NCBI GenBank assembly: GCA_018830645.1
Contig: JAHJSA010000021.1
Coordinates: 1 to 38,487, forward strand
Direction: 5' to 3'
From: Actinomycetota bacterium
GTDB lineage: Bacteria; Actinomycetota; Thermoleophilia; RBG-16-64-13
DNA: 38,487 bases
The notes under the pieces are model-generated. The model worked only from the letters and a program-made list of their open reading frames with translations, made no database searches and was not told where the DNA came from. The position numbers were made by a program, and so were the translations under genes. Below are positions 1 through 7,502 of this stretch, piece by piece; the stretch's first letter is position 1, and the number at the start of each line of letters is the position of its first letter.

Positions 1-135
1 GATGGAGAGGAGGAACTCCTGCGGCCCGCTGCCGTACTGGTGCTCGGTGCCGTCCCACATCCGCGTCCGGAAGGACACGTCGGGCAGTTCGCGGCTCATC
101 TGCTGGAAGATGCGATCAACGGTGGCCAACACCAC
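1..135 (-). CDS. Cyclopropane-fatty-acyl-phospholipid synthase paralogue, N-terminal part (runs off the left edge)
   Basis: Only the first 45 codons lie in the window, read from a GTG at 135 towards base 1. The peptide (VVLATVDRIFQQMSREL and onward to GPQEFLLSI) is almost identical to the start of the intact cyclopropane synthase at 34789-35979, so this is a second copy or a fragment of one. The family transfers a methylene group from S-adenosylmethionine to unsaturated acyl chains of membrane phospholipids. The methyltransferase domain would lie outside the window, so it cannot be told whether the copy is complete. The upstream side is broken: the similarity stops near base 187 and an unrelated nucleotidyltransferase fragment follows. 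Confidence 0.7.
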   Translation of the reverse strand, partial: MVLATVDRIFQQMSRELPDVSFRTRMWDGTEHQYGSGPQEFLLSI

Positions 136-187
136 GCATGACTCCGGCGTCCGAGAGTATTCCTTCTGTAGTGATGATAGCGCAAAG
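1..187. repeat. Direct repeat of the 5' end and upstream region of the cyclopropane synthase gene (copy 1)
   Basis: Bases 1-187 match 35845-36031 in the same orientation with about nine differences by eye. Six of these fall in one 7-base block (attcctt here, tgaggat in the other copy, near base 158). The repeat covers the first 45 codons and about 50 bases of leader, and probably continues left of the window. Confidence 0.9.
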
Positions 188-204
188 GATCGCGTTCACC
201 ATAG

Positions 205-417
205 GACGCGGACGAAGGATCCGATATCGACGTACTGGTCGTCTTGCGTGGCGAGGTGCGCGCAGGGGAAGAGATCTCGCGCACGATCGACATCGTCGCC
301 GCGCTGTCACTCGAGCACCACGTCGTGATCAGCTGCATCTTCGTCGCTCTCGATCGCTACCAGGCACAGGGCTCTCCCCTACTGAGGAATGTCCGTAAGG
401 AAGGCTTGGCAGTATGA
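205..417 (+). pseudogene. MNT-type nucleotidyltransferase, 5'-truncated remnant
   Basis: The frame opens after a TAG at 202-204 with no start codon. It reads DADEGSDIDVLVVLRGEV and continues to the end of a small nucleotidyltransferase, stopping at TGA 415-417. GSDIDVLVV is the metal-binding GSDxD part of the minimal nucleotidyltransferase fold (MntA-like antitoxins of HEPN/MNT pairs). The N-terminal helix and the GSRARG loop that should precede it are missing. They are lost about where the cyclopropane synthase repeat ends, so the gene seems cut by that junction. An ATG overlaps the stop (414-416), the arrangement expected for a HEPN partner, but it closes after 16 codons. Confidence 0.55.
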
Positions 418-575
418 ACGCTGAGGAATCTGAACGCCGACGAGCAATTACTCCACGCTGCTGAGTTCGTGGATCGCGTCCGAGATCTCCTGAGAGAGAC
501 GGCCGTTCCAGAGCTTGACTGAATCGCCCGCCTGCCGAGCGACGGAAGCCCCGCATCGATGGGGCCGGTCTGAGG

Positions 576-610
576 TGGCGGGACCCGGACTCGAACCGGG
601 GACATCATGA
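576..610 (-). pseudogene. tRNA 3' end remnant (T arm and 3' acceptor strand only)
   Basis: On the minus strand the sequence shows a 5-bp T stem (CCCGG/CCGGG) around the loop TTCGAGT, then the acceptor strand TCCCGCC and a discriminator A. A complete tRNA would need a GGCGGGA-like 5' strand and D and anticodon arms at about 610-650. Nothing there fits. This is a tRNA tail, as left behind at an integration site (att) or by deletion. The tRNA identity cannot be given without the anticodon. Confidence 0.5.
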
Positions 611-613
611 TAG

Positions 614-889
614 ACCTCTCGCCGCGAATTCCTCAAGCCGGCCGGAAGCGCCGTGCTCCTGGGGGCCGGAGGGCTGGCGGGCTCAGGCTGCGGCCGGCTC
701 CTGGACTGGTCGGGGAGCCAGGAGCGTGGGAGTTTGCGCACCATGGCATCGAATCCAGGCGAGCGTGCCGGCGGCGGTTCCGGCCCCGACCTGGCTGTGG
801 CCTGCTACGGGGCGGGAGCGGACGAGGTGGCAGTGCTCGATCGGCCCACGGGCACCGCCCGCACGGCCTTCGAGGTGTCGGGGATCGCC
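614..889 (+). pseudogene. Tat-exported DUF362 protein remnant with internal deletion
   Basis: The frame begins after a TAG at 611-613 with SRREFLK followed by AVLLGAGGLAG, a clear twin-arginine signal, but its start codon is missing. After a linker it reads PDLAVA and then jumps to GADEVAVLDRPTGTARTAF and VSGIA. These blocks normally lie about 65 residues apart in DUF362 proteins, so an internal deletion is inferred. Similarity stops at about 889, where an acyl-CoA dehydrogenase fragment on the other strand takes over. The assignment comes from recalled family patterns and was not searched. Confidence 0.45.
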
Positions 890-890
890 G

Positions 891-1100
891 GCCTCGAGCT
901 TCTCTTCCTCTCTGCCCACCGAAACCCCTTCGAGCGACATGTCCGCGATGAACGTCGACATGCCCCTAGCCTTGGACGCCTCCAGGGAGGTGCGAGCAAG
1001 GGCAGTGAGAGCGCCTGCGTGACCGGCATTTGGTGATGAACTGTTTGCGGCCGTTCAGGATGTAGTCGCTCCCATCTCGGCGAGCCGACGTGATGAGGGA
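891..1100 (-). pseudogene. Acyl-CoA dehydrogenase internal fragment
   Basis: The minus strand reads LITSARRDGSDYILNGRKQF then IT, the middle beta-domain of acyl-CoA dehydrogenases. A frameshift near 1035 follows, then GHAGALTALARTSLEAS, MSTFIADM and GVSVGREEEKL, which is the next stretch of the same family. Both ends are missing: the N-terminal helical domain, the C-terminal domain and the catalytic Glu. The fragment abuts the DUF362 remnant at about 890 without spacer. Bases 1100-1196 show nothing recognisable. Confidence 0.5.
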
Positions 1101-1196
1101 TGTCGCGTGCTCGTAGGTCAGTCGGAAGTGCTTGATGGCTTTCCTGTCGGCAGATGGTTGACTGCTTTGCCCTGGGGATCGCGGCCGTCCGATAGC

Positions 1197-2921
1197 TCAG
1201 CTTGAAGCCGGTTGTTCGGTCGACCGACGCGTGTCAAGCTCGACGAAGTCCACCTCCCAGAACTCAAGCGGCCCTCGGGTCCCCGCTTCTTGGTTCTCCT
1301 TGTCGCCGTTACGAAGCTCCACTCGGCGGATCTTGCCAGAAATCGTCTTCGGTAGGTCGGCGAACTCAAGACGCCGCAGTCTCTTGTACGGCGCCAGTCG
1401 CCGGCGAGAGAAGCGGAAGATGGAGAGCGCGGTATCTCGTGAAGGTTCGTGACCGGGTGCTAGGGACAGATAGGCCTTCGGCACGGCGAGTCTGACCGGG
1501 TCGGCGCTGGGCACGACCGCGGCCTCAGCCACTGCTTCGTGCTCGATCAAGACGCTCTCGAGCTCAAAGGGGCTGATGCGATAGTCGGCGCTCTTGAACA
1601 CGTCGTCCGAGCGGCCGATGTACCAGTAGTAGCCGTCTTCGTCACGGGAGGCCCAGTCAGAGGTCCGATACCGCTTTCCTCCCGCAAGGCCGACGGCGCC
1701 ATCGCGGTTGTCCGCGTACCCCGCCATAAGCCCGCACGGCGGTTGAGGATCCAGATCGAGAGAGATCTCCCCCTCCGCGGCCACAGCGTCATCGGCGTCG
1801 AGCAGTGTTACTCGGTAGCCCGGAAGCGGTCGCCCCATCGAGCCGAACTTCACCGACTGCCCGGGAGAATTCCCAATCTGTGCAGTCGTCTCCGTCTGCC
1901 CGTAGCCATCGCGGATCGTGAGGCCCCAAGCAGTGCGGACGCGCTCCATCACCTCGGGATTCAAAGGTTCCCCGGCCGAGACGAGCTCGCGCAGCTTCAT
2001 GGGGTACGCCTCAAGATCCTCGAGGATCAACATCCGCCAGACGGTAGGCGGAGCGCAGAGCGTCGTCACCTCGTATCGTGAGATGGTCTCCAGAGTCTTG
2101 GCGGCGTCGAAGCGCGGCACGTTATGGGAGAAGACTGTAGCCCCGGCGTTCCAGGGTGCGAATAGACTGCTCCACGCGTGTTTCGCCCAACCGGGCGAAC
2201 CGATGTTGAGATGTACGTCCCCCTGCTTCAAGCCGATCCAGTACATCGTGGAGAGATGGCCGACGGGGTAGCTCTGATGCGTGTGCACTACCATTTTGGG
2301 TTTGGCGGTCGTACCGGAGGTGAAGTACAGCAGCAGTGGATCACTCGAGCGCGTCACCCCTTCAGGCTCGAAATCACCCGGGTAGTCCTCTGCATCGTGG
2401 AAAGAAAGCCAATCGGGTTGGTGTCCCCCGACAATGATGCGCGTGAAGTCGCCCGAGACGCCCTCGAAGTTGCGTGCGGCCGACGCTTCCACCACGACGT
2501 GCCGCATGTCGCCCCGAGATACTCGATCCTGCAAGTCACCCTGCATGAGCAACGTGGTAGCGGGGCAGACGACCGCGCCGAGCTTCATCGCACCAAGTGA
2601 CAACTCCCACAGAGGAGCGACATTGGGAAGCATCACCAAGATCCGGTCGCCACGATTCACTCCCTGCTCCCGCAGCCAATTCGCCACTCGATTCGAGCGC
2701 GAGCTCATGTCGGCGAAGCTCAGTTTCGTCTCGGTTCCATCCTCGTCCACGATCCACAGGGCGGGATGGTCATTGCCCATGGCGTAGCGATCGAAATAGT
2801 CGAGAGGCCAGTTGAATTCGTCGAGTATCGGCCACGTGAACTCGCGATACGCCCGTTGGTAGTCCTCGCGGTGGCGAAGTAGGAAATCGCGTGCCTCCAC
2901 AAACGCCTCTGCAGAGCTCAT
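1197..2921 (-). CDS. AMP-forming acyl-CoA synthetase (medium-chain/aryl, ACSM-like)
   Basis: A 574-residue adenylate-forming enzyme that makes an acyl-AMP from a carboxylic acid and ATP and then the CoA thioester. The phosphate-binding loop is LLYFTSGTTAKPKMVV, the A5 motif is DGYGQTET, the hinge region is YRTSDWASRDEDGYYWYIGR with SADYRISPFELES, and the C-terminal lysine motif is PKTISGKIRR. Full length for the family. The ATG start follows a GGGGGG Shine-Dalgarno sequence. The pattern resembles ACSM/MbcS medium-chain or branched-acid ligases more than acetyl-CoA synthetase, but the exact acid is not readable. It lies downstream of a second ligase on the same strand (161-base gap) and could take acids made by the AOR at 7503-9254. 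Confidence 0.9.
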   Translation of the reverse strand: MSSAEAFVEARDFLLRHREDYQRAYREFTWPILDEFNWPLDYFDRYAMGNDHPALWIVDEDGTETKLSFADMSSRSNRVANWLREQGVNRGDRILVMLPNVAPLWELSLGAMKLGAVVCPATTLLMQGDLQDRVSRGDMRHVVVEASAARNFEGVSGDFTRIIVGGHQPDWLSFHDAEDYPGDFEPEGVTRSSDPLLLYFTSGTTAKPKMVVHTHQSYPVGHLSTMYWIGLKQGDVHLNIGSPGWAKHAWSSLFAPWNAGATVFSHNVPRFDAAKTLETISRYEVTTLCAPPTVWRMLILEDLEAYPMKLRELVSAGEPLNPEVMERVRTAWGLTIRDGYGQTETTAQIGNSPGQSVKFGSMGRPLPGYRVTLLDADDAVAAEGEISLDLDPQPPCGLMAGYADNRDGAVGLAGGKRYRTSDWASRDEDGYYWYIGRSDDVFKSADYRISPFELESVLIEHEAVAEAAVVPSADPVRLAVPKAYLSLAPGHEPSRDTALSIFRFSRRRLAPYKRLRRLEFADLPKTISGKIRRVELRNGDKENQEAGTRGPLEFWEVDFVELDTRRSTEQPASS

Positions 2922-3081
2922 TCTGGGTCCCCCCTTTGATCATGCTTGCGAGATCGTGCCTCACCCCGAAGCCGGCGATGGAACTCGCCGGCGTCCGACG
3001 GCGGGACTATGCCGGCCAAATCCTCTGCAGTCTCCCCGAGGCCGAAATCGAACGGACGGTAGCTACTCACACTGCTTCCCC

Positions 3082-4740
3082 CTATGCCGTCTCCCCTATC
3101 TCCTGCAATCCGAGCTCGAGGACGGCCATCTCGCGGAGTCTGTGTTTCTGGACTTTTCCCGAGGCGGTCATGGGATACGAATCCACGAATCGGACGTATC
3201 TTGGCACTTTGTGGCGCGCGATCTTGGCGCGACAGTGCTCCCTGAGTCCCTCTTCCGACAGAGCAGCGTCTTGCCGAAGAATGACTGCGGCTGCAACCTC
3301 TTCACCATACTTCTGGTCCGGGACGCCGAAGACCTGAACATCGAGTATGTCGGGGTGCAGATGAAGGAACTCCTCGATCTCCCGCGGGTAGACGTTCTCT
3401 CCTCCCCTGATGATCATGTCCTTGATCCGTCCTGTGATTCGGCAGTAGCCCCCCTCGTCCATGACCGCCAGGTCGCCTGTGTGCAGCCAGCCTTCGGAGT
3501 CGATGGCTTCGGCTGTCTCCTGGGGCATCCTGTGATACCCACGCATGACCAGATAGCCGCGTGTGCAGAGTTCTCCTTGTTGGCCGTGCGGCAGCTGTTG
3601 GCGGCTCACCGGGTCGACGATCTTCACCTCCACGTCAGGGAGAGCCCGTCCGACACTGCGGACCCTGAGCTCGATGGGATCCTCGGTCCTCGTCTGAGTG
3701 ATGACCGGAGAGGACTCGGTCTGACCATACGCGATTGTGATCTCGCGCACGTGCATCTCATCCATCACCCGCCGCATGACCTCTATGGGACAGGGAGCGC
3801 CCGCCATGATGCCTGTACGGAGGCTCGAGAGATCGTACGTGCCTTTGTCGAGTTGATCGAGTTCAGCGATGAACATCGTCGGGACGCCGTGCAGCGCCGT
3901 ACACCTCTCGCTCTCGACGACCTCGAGCACCTTGGCGGGCTCGAAGATTTCGATCGGCACCATCGTCGCCCCGTGCGTGACGCACGCCATGACGCCCAGA
4001 ACGCAGCCGAAGCAGTGGAAGAAGGGCACCGGGATGCACAGGCGATCCTGGGAGGTGAGGCGCATGCACTCGCCAACGTTGAACCCATTGTTGACGACGT
4101 TGACGTGCGTGAGCATGACGCCCTTGGGAAAGCCGGTCGTTCCCGACGTGTATTGCATGTTGATGACTTCATCCGCCTGAAGCCCGCCTTCGACCTCCTC
4201 CAGATCAGGATCCCCCAGTGCGGCTTTCATGCCGGCGATGTCGGAGAACCTGAATGCCCCAGGCCGAGCCTGATCATCGATGAAGACGACGTTCTTGAGA
4301 TGAGGCAGGCGCTCGCTCTCCAGTGCACCAGGGGCACAGTCCGACAACTCCGGAACAACCTCATAGAGGATGTCCGAGTAGCTCGTGCCCTTGAATCCGT
4401 CCACCAAGATCACAGTGCTCGCGTCGGACTGCCTGAGCACGTACTCGAGTTCGCTCGACATGTAGCTCGTGTTGACAGTCACCAGAACGGCTCCGATCTT
4501 GGCCGTTGCGAACTGGACGAGAACCCACTCGGGCACGTTATTTGCCCAAATAGCCACGTGATCGCCTTTCCGGACTCCCATGGCCAACAATCCTTTGGCC
4601 AGCTCTCGGCAACGGTCGTTCAGCTCGCGGTAGCTGTACCGGATGCCGCGCTCCACATACACGAGTGCATCGTTCTCCGGGAACCGCTCGGCCGCTTGGT
4701 CGAGAACCCCTCCAAGCGTGTAGGTGAGGATTTCCGACAT
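3082..4740 (-). CDS. AMP-forming acyl-CoA ligase (FadD-like)
   Basis: A 552-residue adenylate-forming ligase. Motifs in order are [18 protein letters not shown] (ATP loop), [10 protein letters not shown] (A5), [40 protein letters not shown] (hinge) and [13 protein letters not shown] (catalytic Lys). These fit the fatty-acid ligase branch (FadD or 2,3-dihydroxybenzoate-AMP-ligase type) and differ clearly from the downstream ligase. The ATG follows an AGGGGGG ribosome binding site. It probably heads a two-gene unit with 1197-2921. A long plus-strand frame over the same bases is only its shadow. Confidence 0.9.
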   Translation of the reverse strand: MSEILTYTLGGVLDQAAERFPENDALVYVERGIRYSYRELNDRCRELAKGLLAMGVRKGDHVAIWANNVPEWVLVQFATAKIGAVLVTVNTSYMSSELEYVLRQSDASTVILVDGFKGTSYSDILYEVVPELSDCAPGALESERLPHLKNVVFIDDQARPGAFRFSDIAGMKAALGDPDLEEVEGGLQADEVINMQYTSGTTGFPKGVMLTHVNVVNNGFNVGECMRLTSQDRLCIPVPFFHCFGCVLGVMACVTHGATMVPIEIFEPAKVLEVVESERCTALHGVPTMFIAELDQLDKGTYDLSSLRTGIMAGAPCPIEVMRRVMDEMHVREITIAYGQTESSPVITQTRTEDPIELRVRSVGRALPDVEVKIVDPVSRQQLPHGQQGELCTRGYLVMRGYHRMPQETAEAIDSEGWLHTGDLAVMDEGGYCRITGRIKDMIIRGGENVYPREIEEFLHLHPDILDVQVFGVPDQKYGEEVAAAVILRQDAALSEEGLREHCRAKIARHKVPRYVRFVDSYPMTASGKVQKHRLREMAVLELGLQEIGETA

Positions 4741-5811
4741 CGCTATTCCCCCCTGTTTTCGGTTCTTTCAGCAGACTGCGGGTCTGCGAGACGCCGCCCT
4801 GCTGTCTGCCACTGAGGTGCTAAGGGCGGCCGCCGCGTTCGTCGAGACACGCAACGCCGACTGGTGCGTCGAGAAGGTCGAAAGCGGTGAGATATCCGGC
4901 CCCTTCAGTCCTATACCAGGCCTCGAGTGAGGCGTAGTCGCCCGAAGCTCCCGCGATGGGACCGCGCACGAGGATTTCGATACCGGCGAGGTGCCTGGCT
5001 CGCCGAACGTAGACACAACCGGAGTGACAGTATCGACGCCCAGGCCGCTCACCGACATCTTGGTGAATTGGCCTCGCGTGTGCGGATGGCACGGGCGGAA
5101 CGTGCCGTCGGGGTGCCTGTCCGCCACCTCGGCACCCGCTGCGTCGGAACGGCTGTGACCAGCCGCAGGAACGCTCCCGTCACCAAGACGACGAATACGG
5201 CGAACCGCCGGATTATCCGCATGCCAGCTCCGTAGGCGTGGGCCGTCAGGACGGCGGATTCGTGGACCCGTCGGCGACGGGTCCACGCAACCTATGTACC
5301 TTAGGAATAACCCTATCAATGTGACGGTCGTTTTGGTAGACGGAAACCACCTCCGACCCATCGAGGAAGGCCCCCGCGGCCGCAGCAGCGGGTTCGCCCC
5401 GGAGGTCCCGCACCGCCCGCGGCAGCGGGCTGCCCACGATGACGCCGTCGGAGACAGCGGCGAGCTTCGCCGCGCTCTCCAGACCAGAGGCCCCGAAGCC
5501 TACGAGTGCGGGCTGATCGGTGTGCCGCCGTACTCGCTCGACCACTTCGGCGGCCCGTTCGGTATCGGCAATCGTGCACCCGGGAGCGACAGGCACCGAT
5601 GCGTGCCGGCAGCGACGCCGCGATGGCTCCTGGCCACGGACCACCACCACAGCGTCCAGCCCTCCGTCGGCGCACGGCCCTTCACGAAACTCAACCATCG
5701 GACGGTGGCAGACGAGAGCCCCTTGTCCATTGGCGATCTGGGTCGTACTGTTGCCACCTGTCATCGATCCACGGAAGCGATTTCATGGGCAACGCCCGCA
5801 GGAAAGACACG
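4741..5811. other. 1.07-kb stretch with no intact gene
   Basis: The stretch contains the trpA-like remnant described separately. On the minus strand from about 5232 there is also an ATG-initiated peptide with a signal-like start (MRIIRRFAVFVVLVTGAF). It loses its frame after some 20 residues and continues, out of frame, into unrecognised sequence (MSVSGLGVDTVTPVV; GASGDYASLEAWYRT) down to about 4820. It could be a decayed secreted protein; no family is recognised. No tRNA or repeat was seen. Confidence 0.35.
5300..5700 (-). pseudogene. Tryptophan synthase alpha-like remnant (TrpA C-terminal half, degraded)
   Basis: The minus strand reads GLDAVVVV (like the strand before the PDLPPEE loop of TrpA), then out-of-family sequence, then VAPG, TERAAEVVERVRRHTDQPAL, VGFGASGLESAAKLAAVSDG and VIVGSPLPRAV. 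The last blocks match the phosphate-binding C-terminal part of TrpA (GFGIS; DGVIVGSA). The catalytic Glu and Asp region and about 45 residues between the blocks are missing. No trpB lies nearby. It could be a remnant of another TIM-barrel protein of the same superfamily. Confidence 0.4.
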
Positions 5812-6861
5812 ATGACTCCATCCGAGCGCCTGAACGCCTACGGCCGGGGTGAGGCGGTGGACCGGCTCCCCTGCGTGCCCATCGTGGGCAATACGGCGGC
5901 CCGCGTCCTCGGAGTGAAGGTGTCGGCGTTCCGCGGCAACGGGCGACTCATCGCCGAGGCCCAACTCGCCTCGTACCGGCGCTTCGGTTACGACGGAATC
6001 CGGATCTTTACCGATCTCTACCAGCAGGCCGAAGCCATGGGAGCAACGGTCTGCTACCCAGACGACGAAACCGCCTATCTCAAGACGCCCGCCATCAGCG
6101 AAGTCTCCCAGATCGATTCCCTGAAGCCGGCCGATCCCAACCTGGACGGCAATCTCCCCCACCATCTGGAGGCGATGAAGAGGGTTACAGAAGCCGTGGG
6201 GGAGGAAGTCCCCGTCACCGGCGCAATCACGGGTCCGTTCACCAACGCGTCGTTCTTGATCGGTAGCGAGCGATTGGTGCGAATGACCATCAGGGATCCC
6301 GAGGCCGTCCACAGGCTCTGCGAACTCTCCTTTCAGACGGCCCTCGCTTACGCCGAAGCGATCCTGGAGGTGGGGTGTACACCGAGTCTCACCGACGCCC
6401 TGTCGTCCTGTTCGGTCATCGGCCCGAAGCAGTTCCGGGAGTTCGGGTACCCCTATCTCAGGCGCCTCGTGGACTACGTACACAGCAGGGGGAGGCCCGT
6501 GACCCTCCACATCTGCGGAAACACCCGGCTCATATGGGATCTGATGGCCGACACCGGTGCGGACTGCCTCTCTCTCGACAACGACGTAGACCTTTCCGCA
6601 GCCGTTGGGGAAATCGGGCATCGAACGAGGATCATGGGTAACATCCACCCTGCGGAGACCATGTTGCTGGGTGGACCGGCGCAGGTGCGCCAAGCTACCC
6701 GGGAGTGCGTGGCCCAGGCCTACCAGAACCCCAAAGGATACGTGGTAGCTTCGGGTTGCAGCCTACCCACCGACACGCCTTTCGAGAACATCGAAGCCAT
6801 GCTCGACGCCGTACGGGAAATCGGATACCCGGTGAACCCAGAGACCCTTCCCTCAACGTAG
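5812..6861 (+). CDS. Uroporphyrinogen decarboxylase-family methyltransferase (MtaA/CmuA-like)
   Basis: About 349 residues, full length for the UroD/MtaA family. It carries the zinc-site pattern of the methyltransferase branch: HICGN (His and Cys) and ASGCSLPTDTP (second Cys) near the C-terminus. True UroD enzymes of haem synthesis lack this HxC...C set. Such proteins move a methyl group between a corrinoid protein and a thiol or another acceptor. No corrinoid protein gene is present in the window, so donor and acceptor are unknown. The ATG at 5812 was chosen because AGGAAAG lies at good distance; an in-frame ATG at 5785 is possible. The gene sits between two gene remnants (trpA-like and DUF1847-like). 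Confidence 0.85.
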   Translation: MTPSERLNAYGRGEAVDRLPCVPIVGNTAARVLGVKVSAFRGNGRLIAEAQLASYRRFGYDGIRIFTDLYQQAEAMGATVCYPDDETAYLKTPAISEVSQIDSLKPADPNLDGNLPHHLEAMKRVTEAVGEEVPVTGAITGPFTNASFLIGSERLVRMTIRDPEAVHRLCELSFQTALAYAEAILEVGCTPSLTDALSSCSVIGPKQFREFGYPYLRRLVDYVHSRGRPVTLHICGNTRLIWDLMADTGADCLSLDNDVDLSAAVGEIGHRTRIMGNIHPAETMLLGGPAQVRQATRECVAQAYQNPKGYVVASGCSLPTDTPFENIEAMLDAVREIGYPVNPETLPST

Positions 6862-6876
6862 GGAGATGAAAGATAG

Positions 6877-7044
6877 TATCAGCCCGTCCCAGGCAGCGAC
6901 GCGATCAACGCCCGCTGGACCAGGGTGGAGGACACGATCGCCTTCGCCAAGAAGATGGGCTATCGGAAGATCGTCGGTGTCGGTGCCCACACCCGTGATG
7001 AGAATGAGGTTGTCGCAGACCTTCCGCGCTACCTGCTCCGAGAG
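6877..7044 (+). pseudogene. DUF1847 metal-binding protein remnant
   Basis: Just after the methyltransferase gene, and following a TAG at 6874-6876, a frame without a start codon reads DAINARWTRVEDTIAFAKKM and GYRKIVGVGAHTRDENEV. The NARWTR...EFAKKMGYRKI block is typical of DUF1847 proteins. The N-terminal cysteine region and everything after this block are missing. The rest of the gap to 7138 shows nothing recognisable. Confidence 0.4.
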
Positions 7045-7138
7045 GTGATTCGTCGTCGCGTGGCATCAAGGGTCGACGCGAACGGCACTGTACCACCAAG
7101 CGGCCCCGTGGCGACCGGGCCACCTCGCCACGACCGCC

Positions 7139-7414
7139 TCAATCGACCTTCCTGCGGAGGTAGAACTGAGAGAAGTGGATGAAGTTCGGCGGGAACAGAG
7201 CCACCCGGTCGCCGTTTGCGACAGAAGCCTCGACGGCGACCAGCTGGTGATTGCGGTAGATGATATTGACCTCGTCCGACCGTATGCCCAACGCCGACAT
7301 GACCTCGGCAACCGCGTGCGGTCCGTGGCCCGGCACTTCGATCACTCCCTCGCCGCCGACGAATCCCGGAGCCTTCGCCCTCAAGGTCGACCCGAGCTTC
7401 ACGGTGACGTTCAC
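7139..7414 (-). CDS. MoaD/ThiS-like ubiquitin-fold protein without terminal GG
   Basis: A small beta-grasp protein of about 91 residues (VNVTVKLGSTLR ... VIEVPGHGPHAVAEVMSALG ... NIIYRNHQLVAVEASVANGD then RVALFPP). It follows the AOR gene on the same strand, as sulfur-carrier proteins often do beside tungsten or molybdenum pterin enzymes. Known MoaD and ThiS carriers end in GG, which is adenylated and thiocarboxylated. This one instead runs on to NFIHFSQFYLRRKVD and has no C-terminal GG. The GTG at 7414 is preferred; the frame is open further upstream but crosses a strong hairpin. Its role as a sulfur carrier is therefore doubtful. A structural or regulatory partner of the AOR is an alternative. 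Confidence 0.7.
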   Translation of the reverse strand: MNVTVKLGSTLRAKAPGFVGGEGVIEVPGHGPHAVAEVMSALGIRSDEVNIIYRNHQLVAVEASVANGDRVALFPPNFIHFSQFYLRRKVD

Positions 7415-7446
7415 CGCGGGCCGGTTTCGGCAGACGCCCGCAGGCG

Positions 7447-7475
7447 GCGGGGGAGGGCCGACGGCCCTCCCCCGC
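7447..7475 (-). terminator. Perfect 13-bp hairpin between AOR and the MoaD-like gene
   Basis: Left arm 7447-7459 and right arm 7463-7475 pair perfectly around a 3-base loop (GAC or its complement GTC). The arms are G/C except for one A-T pair. No T-run follows in the direction of transcription. It lies 27 bases after the AOR stop and before the MoaD-like start, so it may partially terminate or stabilise the AOR mRNA and lower downstream expression. Confidence 0.6.
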
Positions 7476-7502
7476 TCCAAGCTTGGCACAGTCCGCGCTG
7501 GT

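Noticed and set aside
2956-4815. 619-codon open frame on the plus strand over the second acyl-CoA ligase
   Set aside because: It is antisense to a ligase with all its motifs, has no domain and is His/Asp-rich as mirrored GC-rich codons are.
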